Origin: Streptococcus sp. CSL10205-OR2
Lineage (GTDB): Bacteria; Bacillota; Bacilli; Lactobacillales; Streptococcaceae
NCBI RefSeq assembly: GCF_025660655.1
Contig: NZ_JAOTIN010000009.1
Coordinates: 19,488-83,487, forward strand
Direction: 5' to 3'
DNA length: 64,000 bases
Numbering within the stretch: the first letter of the stretch is position 1; each line of letters opens with the position of its first letter. The translations under genes and the position numbers were made by a program. The notes beneath the pieces are model-generated. The model had not been told where the DNA came from. It ran no database searches and saw only the letters and a list, made by a program, of their open reading frames with translations. This document shows, piece by piece, positions 8,438-20,232 of this stretch.

Positions 8438-10969
8438 TTACGCTTTTTGACGTCCGTGACAATTTTTAAATTTCTTACCTGAGCCACACGGACATTTATC
8501 ATTTCGTCCAACATTAGAGAAATCATATTGAGAAAGATCTTCTTTTTCTTCTGAAGTCTTAGCAGAAATATTAGCGACTGCTGTTGTTCGTGATTGGATT
8601 GGTGCTTTTTCACGCTCTTGTTCATGAATTTGTGCTTTCATCATTGTTCTTGTCACATCAAATTCAATAGCTCCAATCATTTCTTGGAACATTTTAAATC
8701 CTTCTGATTGATACTCAACAATTGGATTGTTTTGAGCGTAACCCCTCAAGCCAACAGCACTTCGTAATTGATCTAAGGCATCAATATGATCCGTCCACTT
8801 GTTATCAACAACCATTAGTAACAGTACTTTTTGGAATTCAATAACAGCTTCTTCGTCACGTAATTTCGAAATTTGTTGCTCATAAACTTTCTCAGCTCTC
8901 TCAAATAATTCTTTTTTAATATCAGCATCACTGAGGTTTTCAATATCTGACAAGGCAATCGAATCCTCAGGTAACAGACTTGTTTGAGCAAAGTTTAAGA
9001 TAGCTTCTAAGGCTTGTTTTCTCTCACTTCTGCTATGACCGTCAACTGTACGCTCAATTGTCCGCTTAATCATTGCCTTGATTTCTGGCCCAAGGTCACG
9101 ATTAGCTGTGATGACATCATAGCGTTGTGCATAAATAATTTCTCTTTGCTCACGCATAACATCATCGTATTGTAAGACTTGTTTACGAGTATCGTAGTTG
9201 TTTCCTTCAACACGTTTTTGAGCTGATTCCACTTGATTAGTTAACATACGAGATTTAATCACAGTGTCTTCTTCATCAAGATTCATTCGCTCAAAGAAGG
9301 CTTTAATTCTTTCTGAGCCGAAACGACGCATTAAATCATCTTCAAGAGAAAGATAAAATTGTGATTCCCCTGGATCTCCTTGACGTCCAGAACGCCCACG
9401 TAACTGATTATCGATACGACGACTTTCATGACGTTCTGTACCAATAACACAAAGACCGCCACGTTCTCTAACACCATCACCAAGCTTAATATCGGTACCA
9501 CGACCAGCCATGTTGGTAGCAATTGTCACCGCTCCTCTTTGTCCAGCATTCATGATTATTTGAGCTTCTTTAGCATGGTTTTTAGCATTTAAAACTTCAT
9601 GCGGAACACCTGCTTCAACAAGCATTTTTGAAAGCAAATCACTGGTTTCAACAGCAACGGTACCAACAAGAACGGGTTGCTCATTTTCATAGCGTTGTTT
9701 AACATCAGCTACTACTGCTCTAAATTTAGAACTTAGCGTTGGATAGAGTAAGTCAGAATGGTCAATACGAGCAATCGGACGGTTGGTTGGAATAGGAATA
9801 ACACGCATATTGTAGATTTCGCGGAATTCATCTTCCTCAGTTTTACCGGTACCAGTCATACCAGCCAATTTTCTATACATACGAAAGAAATTTTGGTAGG
9901 TAATTGAAGCACTTGTTTTTGATTCATCTTGGATAGGCACACCTTCTTTAGCTTCAATCGCTTGGTGTAAGCCATCTGAGAAACGACGACCCTCCATGGT
10001 ACGACCTGTAAATTGGTCAACAATAAGAATCTCTTCTTTTTCACTAACCACATAATCAATATCAAGTGTCATGATAAAGTTGGCACGAAGAGCATTGTCC
10101 AAGAAATGGGTTAAGGCCACGTTTTCAATGTTATAAAGATTTTCTAACTTGAAATATTCCTCTGCCTTATCAATCCCTGAATCTGATAATCCAATGGTTT
10201 TTGTTGGCACATCAATGATATAATCATCTTTTGTCAAAGTTTTGACAAAACGATCTGTCCAATCATATAATTTGTTTGTTTCAGCACTCTCAGCACCGGA
10301 AATGATGAGTGGCGTTCGTGCTTCGTCAATTAAAACTGAGTCAACCTCGTCGACTAAAGCATAATTTAGTGGACGTTGAACCATGGCTTCTTTACGGACA
10401 ACCATGTTATCTCTGAGGTAGTCAAAACCAAACTCTGAGTTGGTTGAGTAGGTAATATCACAAAGATAGGCTTCACGTTTTTCAGCTGGCGACTTAGCTG
10501 CCAAGTTGATTCCAACAGATAGTCCTAACCAGCTATATAATTCACCCATTTCTGTCGCATCACGCACAGAAAGGTATTCGTTGACTGTAACAACATGCAC
10601 GCCTTCTCCAGAAAGAGCATTTAAATAAACAGGCATAGTCGCTGTCAAGGTTTTACCTTCACCGGTTCTCATCTCAGCCACATCACCGTGATGTAGGACA
10701 ATCCCACCCATGATTTGCACATGATATGGAAATAGACCTAAAACACGTTTTGAAGCTTCACGAACAACCGCAAAAGCTTCTGGAAGTAATTCATCAAGTG
10801 TTTCTCCCTTTTGATAGCGTTCCTTAAATTCTTCTGTTTTAGCTTTTAAGGCATCATCAGAAAGTGCTGCCATTTCATTTTCATAGTTTTCAACTTTTTT
10901 TGCAATTCTATCTAATTTTTTTAATTCACCGTTATCATTTTCAATGATTTTACGTATAATATTTGCCAT
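8438..10969 (-). CDS. secA: preprotein translocase ATPase SecA
   Basis: An 843-residue motor protein that drives unfolded preproteins through SecYEG. Walker A GEGKT is at 103-107, and the DEVDS box with the nearby [13 protein letters not shown] segment lies near 205-225. Helicase motif [15 protein letters not shown] is present. The C-terminal zinc site is complete (C826, C828, C837, H838), which usually contacts SecB or the membrane. The start ATG has an AAAGGA site. The gene is monocistronic between hairpins. Confidence 0.98.
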   Translation of the reverse strand: MANIIRKIIENDNGELKKLDRIAKKVENYENEMAALSDDALKAKTEEFKERYQKGETLDELLPEAFAVVREASKRVLGLFPYHVQIMGGIVLHHGDVAEMRTGEGKTLTATMPVYLNALSGEGVHVVTVNEYLSVRDATEMGELYSWLGLSVGINLAAKSPAEKREAYLCDITYSTNSEFGFDYLRDNMVVRKEAMVQRPLNYALVDEVDSVLIDEARTPLIISGAESAETNKLYDWTDRFVKTLTKDDYIIDVPTKTIGLSDSGIDKAEEYFKLENLYNIENVALTHFLDNALRANFIMTLDIDYVVSEKEEILIVDQFTGRTMEGRRFSDGLHQAIEAKEGVPIQDESKTSASITYQNFFRMYRKLAGMTGTGKTEEDEFREIYNMRVIPIPTNRPIARIDHSDLLYPTLSSKFRAVVADVKQRYENEQPVLVGTVAVETSDLLSKMLVEAGVPHEVLNAKNHAKEAQIIMNAGQRGAVTIATNMAGRGTDIKLGDGVRERGGLCVIGTERHESRRIDNQLRGRSGRQGDPGESQFYLSLEDDLMRRFGSERIKAFFERMNLDEEDTVIKSRMLTNQVESAQKRVEGNNYDTRKQVLQYDDVMREQREIIYAQRYDVITANRDLGPEIKAMIKRTIERTVDGHSRSERKQALEAILNFAQTSLLPEDSIALSDIENLSDADIKKELFERAEKVYEQQISKLRDEEAVIEFQKVLLLMVVDNKWTDHIDALDQLRSAVGLRGYAQNNPIVEYQSEGFKMFQEMIGAIEFDVTRTMMKAQIHEQEREKAPIQSRTTAVANISAKTSEEKEDLSQYDFSNVGRNDKCPCGSGKKFKNCHGRQKA

Positions 10970-11086
10970 TATCTTTCCTTTCGATACACTTATCGGTTTA
11001 TTTTATCATATTAATCACTCTATTTCAAGAATTGAAGGTAATGAAAAGACTTATTTTAATTCAAGAGATTTTTGAGAATAGCATTT

Positions 11087-11117
11087 AAAAAACGAAGCCA
11101 CTAGAGCTCCGTTTTTT
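11087..11117 (-). terminator. terminator of the manA transcript
   Basis: Stem 11087-11098 with 11106-11117, containing one G-U pair, with T runs on both sides. It overlaps the stop codon of the small gene at 11101. Confidence 0.8.
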
Positions 11118-11439
11118 TATTAGTTTTTTCAGAATAAAAAGCATAAAAATCATCAATTAAACGTTTAAATTCCTTCTGAAAAAATAATTCATTCTCCTCA
11201 TCAAAAAAGAGGGTCTTAATAGGATTCGTTTCATAGTCAACATAAGAGATAAAATCTACTTTTGTGCCATCGTAACTAAATTTCAGCATGGGATGAGGTG
11301 TGTTTTCACCACAAAATCCTGGCACTGAAATCGTTAAACTATAGATATTATCACCGTGTGATTTTAGGCGATAATAGCTACCCTGATGGTAATGGCGTTC
11401 ATCACTACAATAGTTTAAAATAGTATCAAGCTTTTTCAC
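11101..11439 (-). CDS. conserved hypothetical protein downstream of manA
   Basis: A 112-residue soluble protein that I do not recognise. The frame opens further upstream, but GTG at 11437-11439 has an AGAGGA ribosome site 8 bases before it. With this start the gene overlaps the manA end by 14 bases, which implies translational coupling. The sequence has no membrane segment or signal peptide and contains several aromatic residues (motif GSYYRLKSHGDNIYSL). The coupling to manA suggests a linked expression pattern, but not a known function. Confidence 0.7.
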   Translation of the reverse strand: MKKLDTILNYCSDERHYHQGSYYRLKSHGDNIYSLTISVPGFCGENTPHPMLKFSYDGTKVDFISYVDYETNPIKTLFFDEENELFFQKEFKRLIDDFYAFYSEKTNKKTEL

Positions 11440-12400
11440 TAGGCAAATCCTCTTCATTACTATAGCTAGCAATGATTTCTAATTGTTCTCCACTAAATGT
11501 CCATTCTTTAACCGGATAAGGCAAAATAAAATGATCACCTTTTTGAATAGGGTAAGTGTCTCCATCAATTATAAGGTTACCCTTACCTGATAGTACACTA
11601 AGCAGATAATAAGGTGCTACTTGCTTAAAAGTCACAGAACCATCAATTTCCCATTTATAAACAGTAAAGAATTTATCATCCACCAAAAGTATTGATGTTA
11701 ATTGATCAGTCTTTAAAGTGATAGGATGACTATTTTTAGGCTCTCCAATGGTTAAAACATCAATTGATTGTTTTAAATGCAGTTCTCTTTTTTGACCATT
11801 GTTATCTTTGCGGTCAAAATCATAAACACGATAAGTCGTATCACTTGATTGTTGTGTTTCTAAAATCATGATACCTTTACCAATCGCATGCATAGTCCCA
11901 CTTGGAACATGAAAAAAGTCTCCTGCTTTAACAGGTATTTTAGTCAACAAATCATTCCATTTTTTATCAGCAATCATTTGAGCTAGTTCTTCTTTACTCT
12001 TGGCATTGTGACCATAGATAATTTCTGCTCCTTCATCTGCTGAAATGATATACCAACATTCTGTTTTACCTAATTCTCCCTCATGAGCCATACCATACTC
12101 ATTATCTGGATGGACCTGAACACTTAACCAATCATTAGCATCAAGAATTTTAGTTAGTAAGGGAAAAACAGGACTTTTGGGTTGACCAAATAAATCAGGT
12201 TCATTTTGATATAAATTGTCAAGTCTTTGACCTGCATAGCGACCATTTTTGACGATTGAAACACCATTAGGATGAGCTGAAATTGCCCAATACTCTCCTG
12301 TTTGGTCACTAGGAATATTATAGCCAAAGATATCTCTTAACTTAGAACCACCCCATATTTTTTCTTGCATAACGGATTCTAAAAATAACGGTTCTGCCAT
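11426..12400 (-). CDS. manA: mannose-6-phosphate isomerase, class I
   Basis: A 324-residue cupin enzyme that interconverts mannose-6-phosphate and fructose-6-phosphate. Zinc ligands are in the motifs QVHPDN (about residue 97), a following Glu in GKTECWY, and HVPSGTMHAIG (about 172). ATG at 12398-12400 is chosen because it follows GAAGGAGAG and gives the normal MAEPLFLE start; the upstream 16 in-frame codons are not typical. Length matches the short Firmicutes class. Confidence 0.94.
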   Translation of the reverse strand: MAEPLFLESVMQEKIWGGSKLRDIFGYNIPSDQTGEYWAISAHPNGVSIVKNGRYAGQRLDNLYQNEPDLFGQPKSPVFPLLTKILDANDWLSVQVHPDNEYGMAHEGELGKTECWYIISADEGAEIIYGHNAKSKEELAQMIADKKWNDLLTKIPVKAGDFFHVPSGTMHAIGKGIMILETQQSSDTTYRVYDFDRKDNNGQKRELHLKQSIDVLTIGEPKNSHPITLKTDQLTSILLVDDKFFTVYKWEIDGSVTFKQVAPYYLLSVLSGKGNLIIDGDTYPIQKGDHFILPYPVKEWTFSGEQLEIIASYSNEEDLPSEKA

Positions 12401-12454
12401 AGTCTCTCCTTCTTTCTCTTTTTTTACGATTTTAACACAAAATAGCAAAAATAA

Positions 12455-12482
12455 AAAGAAGAGACAGTAGTGTCACTTCTTT
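12455..12482 (-). terminator. terminator after nusB
   Basis: A 12-bp stem with one mismatch (12455-12466 with 12471-12482), a GTAG loop, and a T-rich tail on the minus strand. Confidence 0.8.
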
Positions 12483-12531
12483 TTCAAGAAGAAAATGGCA
12501 AATACTTCATAGTATAAACCATTTTTAGTTC

Positions 12532-12969
12532 TTATTTGTCGTCTGTCATAAATTGATTTAAAAGACCATTAATAAATTTACTTGATGTGACATCAGAATA
12601 CTTTTTTGCCAGTTCAATAGCTTCATTGATAGCTACTCTATCAGGAGTATCTTCAAAAAAACGAATTTCATACAAACCCAGACGTAGGATAATTTTATCC
12701 GTTTTTGTCAGACGAGAGAGAGTCCAGCCAGTTTTTAGTTTTTCTTCAATCATCTGATCAAGTTGTGATTGTTTATCAACCACTCCCTTAACAAGAGAAA
12801 TAAGATAGCTTGGAATTTCTTGTTGGCCGTCATCTGTTTCTTGTTCTTTATCATAGGTGTAAGTAAACGAAATGGCGTCATCAATATTATCACCATATTC
12901 TAAGCTAAAAAGAGCTTGGAAGGCACGTTCTCGTAAATCTCTTCTAGAATCTTTAATACTATTAGTCAT
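12532..12969 (-). CDS. nusB: transcription antitermination factor NusB
   Basis: A 145-residue all-helical RNA-binding protein that works with NusE at boxA sites in rRNA transcription. Typical sequences are [18 protein letters not shown] near the N-terminus and [14 protein letters not shown]...FINGLLNQF at the C-terminus. It overlaps the asp23 gene by 8 bases and is last in the efp-asp23-nusB group, an arrangement seen in most streptococci. Confidence 0.95.
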   Translation of the reverse strand: MTNSIKDSRRDLRERAFQALFSLEYGDNIDDAISFTYTYDKEQETDDGQQEIPSYLISLVKGVVDKQSQLDQMIEEKLKTGWTLSRLTKTDKIILRLGLYEIRFFEDTPDRVAINEAIELAKKYSDVTSSKFINGLLNQFMTDDK

Positions 12970-13351
12970 CTAAGAAATCCTCATCAAACAAGGACTTCAT
13001 ATCAGGCTTAGGTGTTTTTTCAGTCACTATACCAACAATATGCACGTTAACTTGAGAGATTGTGATTTCTGCCATATCATATATCGCATCTTTAACTGCT
13101 TTTTGTATAGCCATAGCCACTGATGGGGCATTGACACCATACTGCAGGTAGACAAAAAGATCAGCAATCACATCACCATTTTCTTCTGTTTTAAGGTAGA
13201 CACCACGTCCTCTGTGCGCTTTGTTAAATGTGTCTGCTACTTTTTTATTGTGAAGGGAGTGAACACCATCAACTTTTGTAGCAGCAATACCTGTAATCAC
13301 TTCAAGCACGCGCGGAGAAATAACGATTTCCCCAATTGATTCATTTGTCAT
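12962..13351 (-). CDS. Asp23/Gls24 family envelope stress protein
   Basis: A 129-residue Asp23-domain protein (YloU/YqhY type). Motif [24 protein letters not shown] starts the domain. There are no membrane segments. Family members form membrane-associated assemblies linked to cell-envelope stress or fatty acid synthesis. It sits between efp and nusB, the usual place for the YqhY type. Its end overlaps nusB. Confidence 0.9.
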   Translation of the reverse strand: MTNESIGEIVISPRVLEVITGIAATKVDGVHSLHNKKVADTFNKAHRGRGVYLKTEENGDVIADLFVYLQYGVNAPSVAMAIQKAVKDAIYDMAEITISQVNVHIVGIVTEKTPKPDMKSLFDEDFLDD

Positions 13352-13397
13352 AGATTTGTCCTTTCAAATATCTGTCACTTCTCTTTGCCTAATAGGA

Positions 13398-13958
13398 TTA
13401 AGCACGAGATACGTATGACCCTTCGGCAGTGTTGATGATTAATTTTTGACCCACTTCAATAAAGTCAGGAACGTTAACCACTAAACCTGTTTCTAATGTT
13501 GCTGGTTTTCCAGAACCAGTTACTGTTGCACCTTTAATCGATGGTTGTGTCTCAGTAACTGTTAACTCAACTGTTGTTGGAACTGTCACACCAATCACTT
13601 CTGTTCCATAAAATTGGATTTTCACTTCAGCATTTTCAAGAATATATTTCAATTCGTCTTCAACATTTGCCACTGGTATTTCATACTGATCGTAGCTGTC
13701 TGTATCCATAAAGTAAGCTGTGCCATCCATTTGATAGAGATATTGTGCTGGGTGTGTTTCAATAATGGCTTGTTCGAATTTTTCTTCTGGACGATAGCTA
13801 GTATCAAAAGTTGAGCCAGTACGAACGTCACGCAATTTCATACGCATAATGGTATTGCCTTTTCCTGGTTTATGGTGACTAGCTTCTAATACTTTAATCA
13901 ATTTTCCATCAGCTGTTTCAAATGTCATTCCTGCTTTAAGCTTACTTGCTTCAATCAT
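13398..13958 (-). CDS. efp: translation elongation factor P
   Basis: A 186-residue EF-P that relieves ribosome stalling at polyproline. The three-domain layout is intact. The N-terminal domain loop normally modified on a lysine or arginine is SHHKPGKGN, with K32 at the tip. The C-terminal signature lies in the segment ending [19 protein letters not shown] promoter is visible just upstream, so efp is the first gene of the efp-asp23-nusB unit. Confidence 0.97.
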   Translation of the reverse strand: MIEASKLKAGMTFETADGKLIKVLEASHHKPGKGNTIMRMKLRDVRTGSTFDTSYRPEEKFEQAIIETHPAQYLYQMDGTAYFMDTDSYDQYEIPVANVEDELKYILENAEVKIQFYGTEVIGVTVPTTVELTVTETQPSIKGATVTGSGKPATLETGLVVNVPDFIEVGQKLIINTAEGSYVSRA

Positions 13959-13992
13959 TTTTTTACCTCTTATTAATTATATTTATCATCTC

Positions 13993-14021
13993 ATTTTATC
14001 ATAAAATCGCCTTTGTCTCAA
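13993..14021 (-). promoter_or_regulatory. efp promoter
   Basis: On the minus strand: -35 TTGAGA (14016-14021), a 17-bp spacer, -10 TAAAAT (13993-13998). The 5' leader is about 28 bases. Confidence 0.65.
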
Positions 14022-14071
14022 ATTTTTACGGCAATATTTTATTAGCAATCATTTTGACTTGTTTTATTTTG

Positions 14072-14539
14072 CTATTTTTCTTTAGTATCATCCCCCAAAG
14101 TTAATTTGGGCACACCATGTTCTACATACTCCACACCTTTTTGCGCCATTAATTCTTTAGCAAAAGCATGTGGATTGTAAGGCGTTTTATAGGTGATTTT
14201 TTTAATACCTGCTTGTAAAAGAGCCTTTGTGCAATTGATACAAGGGAAATGAGTGACGTAGATTTCTGTATTATCAGTTGAAATACCTTCTTTAGCACAC
14301 TGAATTAAAGCATTCATTTCAGCATGAACAGTCCTGATACAATGGCCGTCTTCCATTTGATGACCGACCTCACTACAATTTGATGTTTCTGAGACGCCAC
14401 CATTGTAGCCAGTTGCAATAATACGATTGTTTTTTACCAAAACAGCTCCAACATAAGCTCTATCACAAGTAGAGCGTTTTGAGATGAGTTCAGCATTGGC
14501 CATAAAGTAATCTTGCCAAGTTAAACGATTTTCTGCCAT
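14072..14539 (-). CDS. comEB: dCMP deaminase / ComEB-type cytidylate deaminase
   Basis: A 155-residue zinc enzyme that converts dCMP to dUMP for dTTP synthesis. Zinc motif HAE is at 72-74 and PCINC at 99-103 (C100, C103). The ATG at 14539 follows GGAGGAAAAGTG; the longer upstream frame is not needed. The gene overlaps no other gene but lies 11 bases after pepP, so the two may be cotranscribed. The name ComEB comes from a Bacillus operon position; a competence role is not implied here. Confidence 0.93.
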   Translation of the reverse strand: MAENRLTWQDYFMANAELISKRSTCDRAYVGAVLVKNNRIIATGYNGGVSETSNCSEVGHQMEDGHCIRTVHAEMNALIQCAKEGISTDNTEIYVTHFPCINCTKALLQAGIKKITYKTPYNPHAFAKELMAQKGVEYVEHGVPKLTLGDDTKEK

Positions 14540-14550
14540 CACTTTTCCTC

Positions 14551-15609
14551 CTACAAAACAATTAATTCTTTGGGAGCATTTGTTAGCACTTCGCACCCTG
14601 TTTCAGTAATCAATAAATCATCTTCAATACGAACACCATATTTCCCTTCAAGGTATATGCCTGGCTCATCAGTAATGACCATACCAGCTTTTAATGTCTT
14701 GTCACTTTTACCAAAGAAAGGCAGTTCATGCACATCTAAGCCCATGCCATGACCAATACCATGGGTAAAGTATGGTCCATAGCCTGCTTTTGTAATCACA
14801 TCTCTTGCAATGCCATCATAATCTTGATAGCTAAGACCTGCCTTTGCTTTTTTAATCAATTGTTGATTGCTTTGGTAAACCACGTCATAAATGGCACGTT
14901 CTTCATCACTCACCTGACCAATATGAATGGTTCTTGTCATATCACTAACATAGTGCTGATAAATACAACCAAAGTCAAGGGTTAAGGTTTCGCCGTTTTC
15001 AATCACCTTTTGACTAGCAACACCGTGTGGCATAGAGGAGCGATAGCCGGAGGCAACAATAGTTTCAAAAGATATCCCAGAAGCCCCCAATTCGCGCATC
15101 CGAAAATCAAGAAAGTTAGCAACTTCAAGTTCTGTTTTACCTGGTTTAATAAAATCAAGGGCATCAACAAAGGCTTGATCAGAAATCTGACAAGCTTTTC
15201 TAATCAAAGCAATCTCGCTCGCATCCTTGATAATACGTAATTTCTCAATGAAATTAGTTAGAGGCAATAACTCGTAAGCTGAAAAAAGCTCTTTAATCGT
15301 TTGATAAAAGGCGAAAGAAACTTGCTTATCAAACCCAATTTGCTTGATGTTGCTACCTTCAATCATTTTTACGATTTCTGTTAGTGCCGAGCGTGTTTCA
15401 ATAATCTCAAAGCCTTTAATCGTTTGCTTAGCAATCAAAGCATATCTAGCATCCGTCAAAAAGAGACGATGATTTTGACTGATAAAAACTGTCCCAGCAG
15501 ATCCCCAAAAACCAGTTAAATAGTAAATGTTTTTTTGACCAGTCACAAGAATAGCATCGACATTAGCTTGTGCTAATTTGGCTTCCAGTTTTTTAACTCT
15601 CTCTTCCAT
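14551..15609 (-). CDS. pepP: Xaa-Pro aminopeptidase (M24 family)
   Basis: A 352-residue pita-bread metallopeptidase that removes N-terminal residues before proline. Metal ligands are visible in order: Asp in LDFGCIY, Asp in SDMTRT, His in HGIGHGMG, Glu in TDEPGIY and Glu in VRIEDD. The N-terminal creatinase-like domain covers about 1-125. It starts inside the end of uvrA (17-base overlap) with an AAGGAG site, so it is coupled to uvrA. Confidence 0.94.
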   Translation of the reverse strand: MEERVKKLEAKLAQANVDAILVTGQKNIYYLTGFWGSAGTVFISQNHRLFLTDARYALIAKQTIKGFEIIETRSALTEIVKMIEGSNIKQIGFDKQVSFAFYQTIKELFSAYELLPLTNFIEKLRIIKDASEIALIRKACQISDQAFVDALDFIKPGKTELEVANFLDFRMRELGASGISFETIVASGYRSSMPHGVASQKVIENGETLTLDFGCIYQHYVSDMTRTIHIGQVSDEERAIYDVVYQSNQQLIKKAKAGLSYQDYDGIARDVITKAGYGPYFTHGIGHGMGLDVHELPFFGKSDKTLKAGMVITDEPGIYLEGKYGVRIEDDLLITETGCEVLTNAPKELIVL

Positions 15610-18430
15610 ATAATTTCTCCTTCAAATAATGGCCTGTATAAGAAGAGGCAACTGTTGCAATTTCCTCTGGAGTACCTGTTGCAATAACGGTACCTCCACC
15701 ATCACCACCTTCTGGGCCTAAATCAATAATGTGATCAGCTGTTTTAATAACATCAAGATTATGTTCGATGACTAACACAGTGTTTCCTTCTTCAACAAAA
15801 TGTTCAAGAACTTTTAAGAGTCGTGCGATATCGTCGGTATGAAGGCCAGTCGTTGGTTCATCAAGAATATAAAAACTCTTTCCAGTTGAACGCTTATGTA
15901 ATTCACTAGCTAGTTTCATCCGTTGTGCTTCACCACCTGATAGAGTGGTTGCTGGCTGTCCTAGGGTAATATAGCCTAGACCTACATCTTGAATAGTTTT
16001 CACCTTTCTAGCAATTTTAGGAATATTGGCAAAAAAATCAACCGCATCATCAACCGTCATGTCTAGGACATCAGCAATATTTTTATCCTTGTAGCGAATA
16101 TCGAGTGTTTCACTGTTGTAACGTTTGCCATGACAGACCTCACACGGCACATAAACATCTGGGAGAAAGTGCATTTCAATCTTAATAATCCCATCACCTG
16201 AGCAGGCCTCACAACGACCACCTTTAACGTTAAAGCTGAAACGTCCTTTTTTATAACCTCTGATTTTTGCCTCATTGGTTTTTGCAAATAATTCTCTAAT
16301 ATCGTCAAATACACCAGTATAAGTGGCTGGGTTGGACCTTGGTGTTCTTCCTATCGGGCTTTGATTGATGTCAATCAAGCGCTCGATTTGTGAAATTCCC
16401 GAAATGGTCTTGTGTTTTCCTGGTTTATCAGAATGACGATTTAATTTTTGAGCGATAGCTTTTTTGAGAATACTATTGACTAGGGTGGACTTCCCAGAAC
16501 CAGAAACACCAGTTACGGCAATGAATTTTCCTAACGGAAATCTGACAGAGATATTTTTTAAATTGTTTTCACTGGCACCAGTCACTTCGATGAATTGACC
16601 GTTCCCTGAACGTCTCGTTTGAGGAACTGGAATCTTCTTTTTACCTGAAAGGTATTGCCCTGTAATTGATTTTCTCTTTTTGGCGACTTGTTTGGGTGTT
16701 CCTGAGGCAACAATTTCACCACCAAATGCGCCAGCACCTGGTCCGACATCAATCAGCCAATCGGCTTGTTTCATCGTGTCTTCATCATGTTCAACCACGA
16801 TTAAAGTGTTACCCAAATCCCGCATTTTTTTGAGGCTATCAATCAAACGATCGTTATCTCTTTGGTGAAGACCAATAGAAGGCTCATCAAGCACATACAA
16901 GACACCACTTAGGTTAGAGCCAATTTGAGTGGCCAGTCGAATCCTTTGACTTTCACCACCCGATAAGGTGCCGGCAGAACGCGACAAGGTCAAGTAATTA
17001 AGTCCAACATTATTTAAAAAGGTCAGTCTATCAGTGATTTCTTTGAGAATGGGCTTTGCAATCATCGCCTCATTAGTTTCTAACTGTAGGGTTGGTAGAA
17101 CGGCCAAATGATTTTCAATTGATAAGTCGGATAACTCACCAATATGATAACCACTTTCTCCCCCAACTCTCACTGACAAGGCTTGGTCATTTAAGCGATA
17201 GCCATGACAAACAGAACAAGGCAGTTCATTCATATAAGAACGCATCTGATTTCTCGTGTAATCACTATTGGTTTCATGATAGCGTCGGTTAATATTGGTT
17301 AAAATACCTTCAAAAGCAATAGTAATATCACGGACGCCACCAAATTCATTTTCATAGTGAAAATGAAACTCACGACCATTTGACCCATTTAAAATGATAT
17401 CTTTGTCCTCTTCTGACAAAGCTTCAAATGGTGTATCCATATCGATACCAAACTGAGTCATTGCTTGTTCAAGCATTTGCGGATAATAGTTTGATGAAAT
17501 CGGGTTCCAAGGAGCAATCGCCCCTTCTCTCAAACTTTTTTGGGGATCTGGAACTACCAAATCCATATCAACGATTAGTTTGTGTCCCAAACCATCACAT
17601 GTTGAACAAGACCCAAATGGGGCATTAAATGAAAAGAGACGTGGCTCTAATTCTGGTACTGTAAAACCACAAATGGCACAGGCATAGTGCTCTGAAAAGA
17701 GCAACTCATTTCCATCCATCGTATCAATAACCACATAACCATCAGAAAAATGAAGCGTTGATTCAACCGAATCAAATAAACGACTTCTGATCCCTTCTTT
17801 GTTAACTAAGCGATCGACAACCACTTCAATAGTATGTTTTTTATTTTTAGATAACTCGGGGACATCATCAATATCATGAATTTCGCCATTAACCCTTACT
17901 CTCACATAACCGTTTCTTTGAATCTGGTTAAAGACTGTCTTGTGTTGTCCTTTTTTTCCTCTAATCACGGGAGCAAGAATTTGCATGCGCGTCTTTTCAG
18001 GTAAGGATAAGACCTTATCAACAATTTCTTCAACAGAAGATGCCTTAATAGGCCCATGCCCATTTTTACAATAAGGTGTTCCAACTCTTGCATAGAGAAG
18101 CCTTAAATAATCATTGATTTCTGTGACTGTTCCAACTGTCGATCTTGGATTTTTACTGGTTGTTTTTTGGTCAATCGAAATAGCTGGACTAAGGCCATCA
18201 ATAGAGTCAACATCAGGTTTATCCATATTACCAAGGAATTGTCTAGCATAGGCAGACAAACTCTCCACGTAACGTCTTTGCCCTTCAGCATAGATGGTAT
18301 CAAAAGCTAGACTAGATTTACCAGAACCCGAAAGACCAGTCACCACGACAAATTTGTCTCTTGGGATTTCAACATCGATATTCTTTAAGTTATGGGCTCG
18401 TGCCCCTCGAATAATTAATTTATTTTGCAT
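15593..18430 (-). CDS. uvrA: excinuclease ABC subunit A
   Basis: A 945-residue damage sensor of nucleotide excision repair. Two ABC modules are complete: Walker [13 protein letters not shown] in the first and [12 protein letters not shown] in the second, LSGGESQR and LSGGEAQR signatures, and zinc-finger cysteines such as CAICG, CSTC, CEACSG and CEVCHG. ATG at 18430 is chosen over one six codons upstream because the shorter start matches streptococcal UvrA and has AAAGAG before it. It heads uvrA-pepP-comEB. Confidence 0.97.
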   Translation of the reverse strand: MQNKLIIRGARAHNLKNIDVEIPRDKFVVVTGLSGSGKSSLAFDTIYAEGQRRYVESLSAYARQFLGNMDKPDVDSIDGLSPAISIDQKTTSKNPRSTVGTVTEINDYLRLLYARVGTPYCKNGHGPIKASSVEEIVDKVLSLPEKTRMQILAPVIRGKKGQHKTVFNQIQRNGYVRVRVNGEIHDIDDVPELSKNKKHTIEVVVDRLVNKEGIRSRLFDSVESTLHFSDGYVVIDTMDGNELLFSEHYACAICGFTVPELEPRLFSFNAPFGSCSTCDGLGHKLIVDMDLVVPDPQKSLREGAIAPWNPISSNYYPQMLEQAMTQFGIDMDTPFEALSEEDKDIILNGSNGREFHFHYENEFGGVRDITIAFEGILTNINRRYHETNSDYTRNQMRSYMNELPCSVCHGYRLNDQALSVRVGGESGYHIGELSDLSIENHLAVLPTLQLETNEAMIAKPILKEITDRLTFLNNVGLNYLTLSRSAGTLSGGESQRIRLATQIGSNLSGVLYVLDEPSIGLHQRDNDRLIDSLKKMRDLGNTLIVVEHDEDTMKQADWLIDVGPGAGAFGGEIVASGTPKQVAKKRKSITGQYLSGKKKIPVPQTRRSGNGQFIEVTGASENNLKNISVRFPLGKFIAVTGVSGSGKSTLVNSILKKAIAQKLNRHSDKPGKHKTISGISQIERLIDINQSPIGRTPRSNPATYTGVFDDIRELFAKTNEAKIRGYKKGRFSFNVKGGRCEACSGDGIIKIEMHFLPDVYVPCEVCHGKRYNSETLDIRYKDKNIADVLDMTVDDAVDFFANIPKIARKVKTIQDVGLGYITLGQPATTLSGGEAQRMKLASELHKRSTGKSFYILDEPTTGLHTDDIARLLKVLEHFVEEGNTVLVIEHNLDVIKTADHIIDLGPEGGDGGGTVIATGTPEEIATVASSYTGHYLKEKLYGRES

Positions 18431-18451
18431 GATTTGACTCTCTTTCATCTC

Positions 18452-18474
18452 ACAATGCGTTTAAATCGCATTGT
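18452..18474. promoter_or_regulatory. palindrome overlapping the predicted uvrA transcription start
   Basis: Arms ACAATGCG (18452-18459) and CGCATTGT (18467-18474) around a 7-base centre. It begins 5 bp after the uvrA extended -10 box. It could be an operator or a hairpin at the 5' end of the mRNA. Confidence 0.5.
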
Positions 18475-18478
18475 CTTT

Positions 18479-18487
18479 ATTATAACA
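18479..18487 (-). promoter_or_regulatory. uvrA extended -10 box
   Basis: TGTTATAAT on the minus strand. No good -35 is seen (TAACTG at 17 bp), as often found with extended -10 promoters. Confidence 0.55.
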
Positions 18488-18571
18488 AAATTTCTATTAA
18501 TCAGTTACCCACAAAATTGATAATTTGTAGTATAATAGTACAATACACGAAAACATTAAGGAGGGCTACTG

Positions 18572-19516
18572 ATGAAACAAATGTTTCTTTCACGAGCAAC
18601 ACATTTTGAAGAAATTCAAACATTTGAGCCAGGTGCTTGGATTAATTTGGTAAACCCCTCCCAGGAAGAATCTATCAGTTTAGCCGAAACCTTCAACATC
18701 GATATTGCCGATTTACGCGCACCTCTTGATGCGGAAGAAACTTCTCGTGTGTCAGTTGAAGACGACTACACCCTTATTTTGGTCGACGTCCCAACCTATG
18801 AAGAACGTAATAACAAAACCTACTATGTCACTATTCCTTTGGGTATTATTATTACTAAAACGGCTGTTATCACAACTTGTTTAGAAGAATTAACACTCTT
18901 TGATAATTTTTTTAATAAACGTGTCAAAAACTTCAATACCTTTATGAAAACACGTTTTGTTTTCCAGATTTTATATCGCAATGCTGAACTTTATCTATCA
19001 GCCTTAAGAACAATTGACCGTCAAACAGACCGTATCGAAGCTAGATTAGAACGTGCCACAAGAAATGAACAATTGATTGACATGATGGAACTTGAAAAAT
19101 CCATTGTCTATCTGAAAGCGTCTTTAAAATTTAATGAACGAATTGTCAAAAAATTAGCTAGTCATAATAGTAGTTTGAAAAAATATGTTGAAGACGAAGA
19201 TCTGTTAGAAGATACCTTAATTGAAACACAACAGGCGATTGAGATGGCAGGGATTTATGAAAATGTCCTTAATGCCATGACAGAAACCACAGCTTCAATT
19301 ATTTCCAACAACCAAAATACAATTATGAAAACTCTTGCCTTGATGACAATGGCACTGGATATTCCAACAGTGGTCTTTTCGGCCTACGGGATGAACTTTA
19401 AAGATAATAACCTACCTTTAAATGACATGCCACAAGCTTTTTGGTTAATTGTTTTATTAGCAGCGATTGGTAGTGCTTCCGTTGTTATTTACTTTTTCAG
19501 GAAAAAATGGTTCTAA
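18572..19516 (+). CDS. corA: CorA-family magnesium transporter
   Basis: A 314-residue divalent-cation channel. A long cytoplasmic N-terminal domain is followed by two C-terminal membrane helices. The pore signature YGMNF is at 272-276, just after the first helix, and the second helix covers about 291-308 with a basic KKWF end. It has an AAGGAGGG ribosome site and TATAAT at 18531-18536. It is divergent from uvrA and 24 bp upstream of the next gene, likely one transcript. Confidence 0.95.
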   Translation: MKQMFLSRATHFEEIQTFEPGAWINLVNPSQEESISLAETFNIDIADLRAPLDAEETSRVSVEDDYTLILVDVPTYEERNNKTYYVTIPLGIIITKTAVITTCLEELTLFDNFFNKRVKNFNTFMKTRFVFQILYRNAELYLSALRTIDRQTDRIEARLERATRNEQLIDMMELEKSIVYLKASLKFNERIVKKLASHNSSLKKYVEDEDLLEDTLIETQQAIEMAGIYENVLNAMTETTASIISNNQNTIMKTLALMTMALDIPTVVFSAYGMNFKDNNLPLNDMPQAFWLIVLLAAIGSASVVIYFFRKKWF

Positions 19517-19540
19517 TAGACAGATACAGGAGAAAAACAC

Positions 19541-20200
19541 ATGCAAATGCTTAATGACCTTACTAAAAAAAATCAAGAATTTATCCATATCGCAACCAAT
19601 CAATTGATTAAAGATGGTAAAAATGATGAGGAAATCAAAACAATTCTAGAAGACATCATTCCTCAAATATTAGAACAACAAAAAAAAGGGGTTCCTGCCA
19701 GAACATTTCTAGGAGCCCCAACAACTTGGGCTAGCCAGTTTAGTGATGAGGCATTACAAAAAGAAAAAGAAACCGCCGCAAAAAATACCAATCCTTGGTT
19801 AATGTGGCTAGATACCTCCCTTTTATTTATTGCTATCGTTGCCTTTGTTAATGCTGTTATGAATCTTGTTAACCCTGCAGCTGCAACAACTGGTATTTTA
19901 TCACTCATCCTCCTTGGATTTGGTGGTGGTGGTGCCATGTATGCCGTCTACCATAATATTTATCGTCATACAGGAAAACCCAAATCACAACGACCTAGCT
20001 TTTTAAAAACAATTGGTATTTTAACACTAGCTATGGCACTTTGGCTCTTAGTTTCAGCTTCATCAAGCTTTTTACCAACAAGTATTAACATTCCTCTACC
20101 TTTTATGGGACTTTTAATCGTTGCAGCTATTGCTTTTGGTGCCCGTTATTATCTCCAAAAGAAATACAATGTCTTAAATGCGATGACACCTCAACGCTAA
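19541..20200 (+). CDS. DUF1129-type membrane protein
   Basis: A 219-residue membrane protein. The first 85 residues are soluble and charged (DLTKKNQEFIH and later PARTFLGAPTTWASQF). Four hydrophobic segments follow at about 88-108, 112-136, 158-177 and 182-203. The layout matches the DUF1129 family found next to corA in streptococci. Function is not known; the position suggests link to ion or envelope homeostasis, by inference only. Confidence 0.75.
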   Translation: MQMLNDLTKKNQEFIHIATNQLIKDGKNDEEIKTILEDIIPQILEQQKKGVPARTFLGAPTTWASQFSDEALQKEKETAAKNTNPWLMWLDTSLLFIAIVAFVNAVMNLVNPAAATTGILSLILLGFGGGGAMYAVYHNIYRHTGKPKSQRPSFLKTIGILTLAMALWLLVSASSSFLPTSINIPLPFMGLLIVAAIAFGARYYLQKKYNVLNAMTPQR

Positions 20201-20232
20201 TAATCTCCTAAGAGTGATTAAAATAGAAGTCT

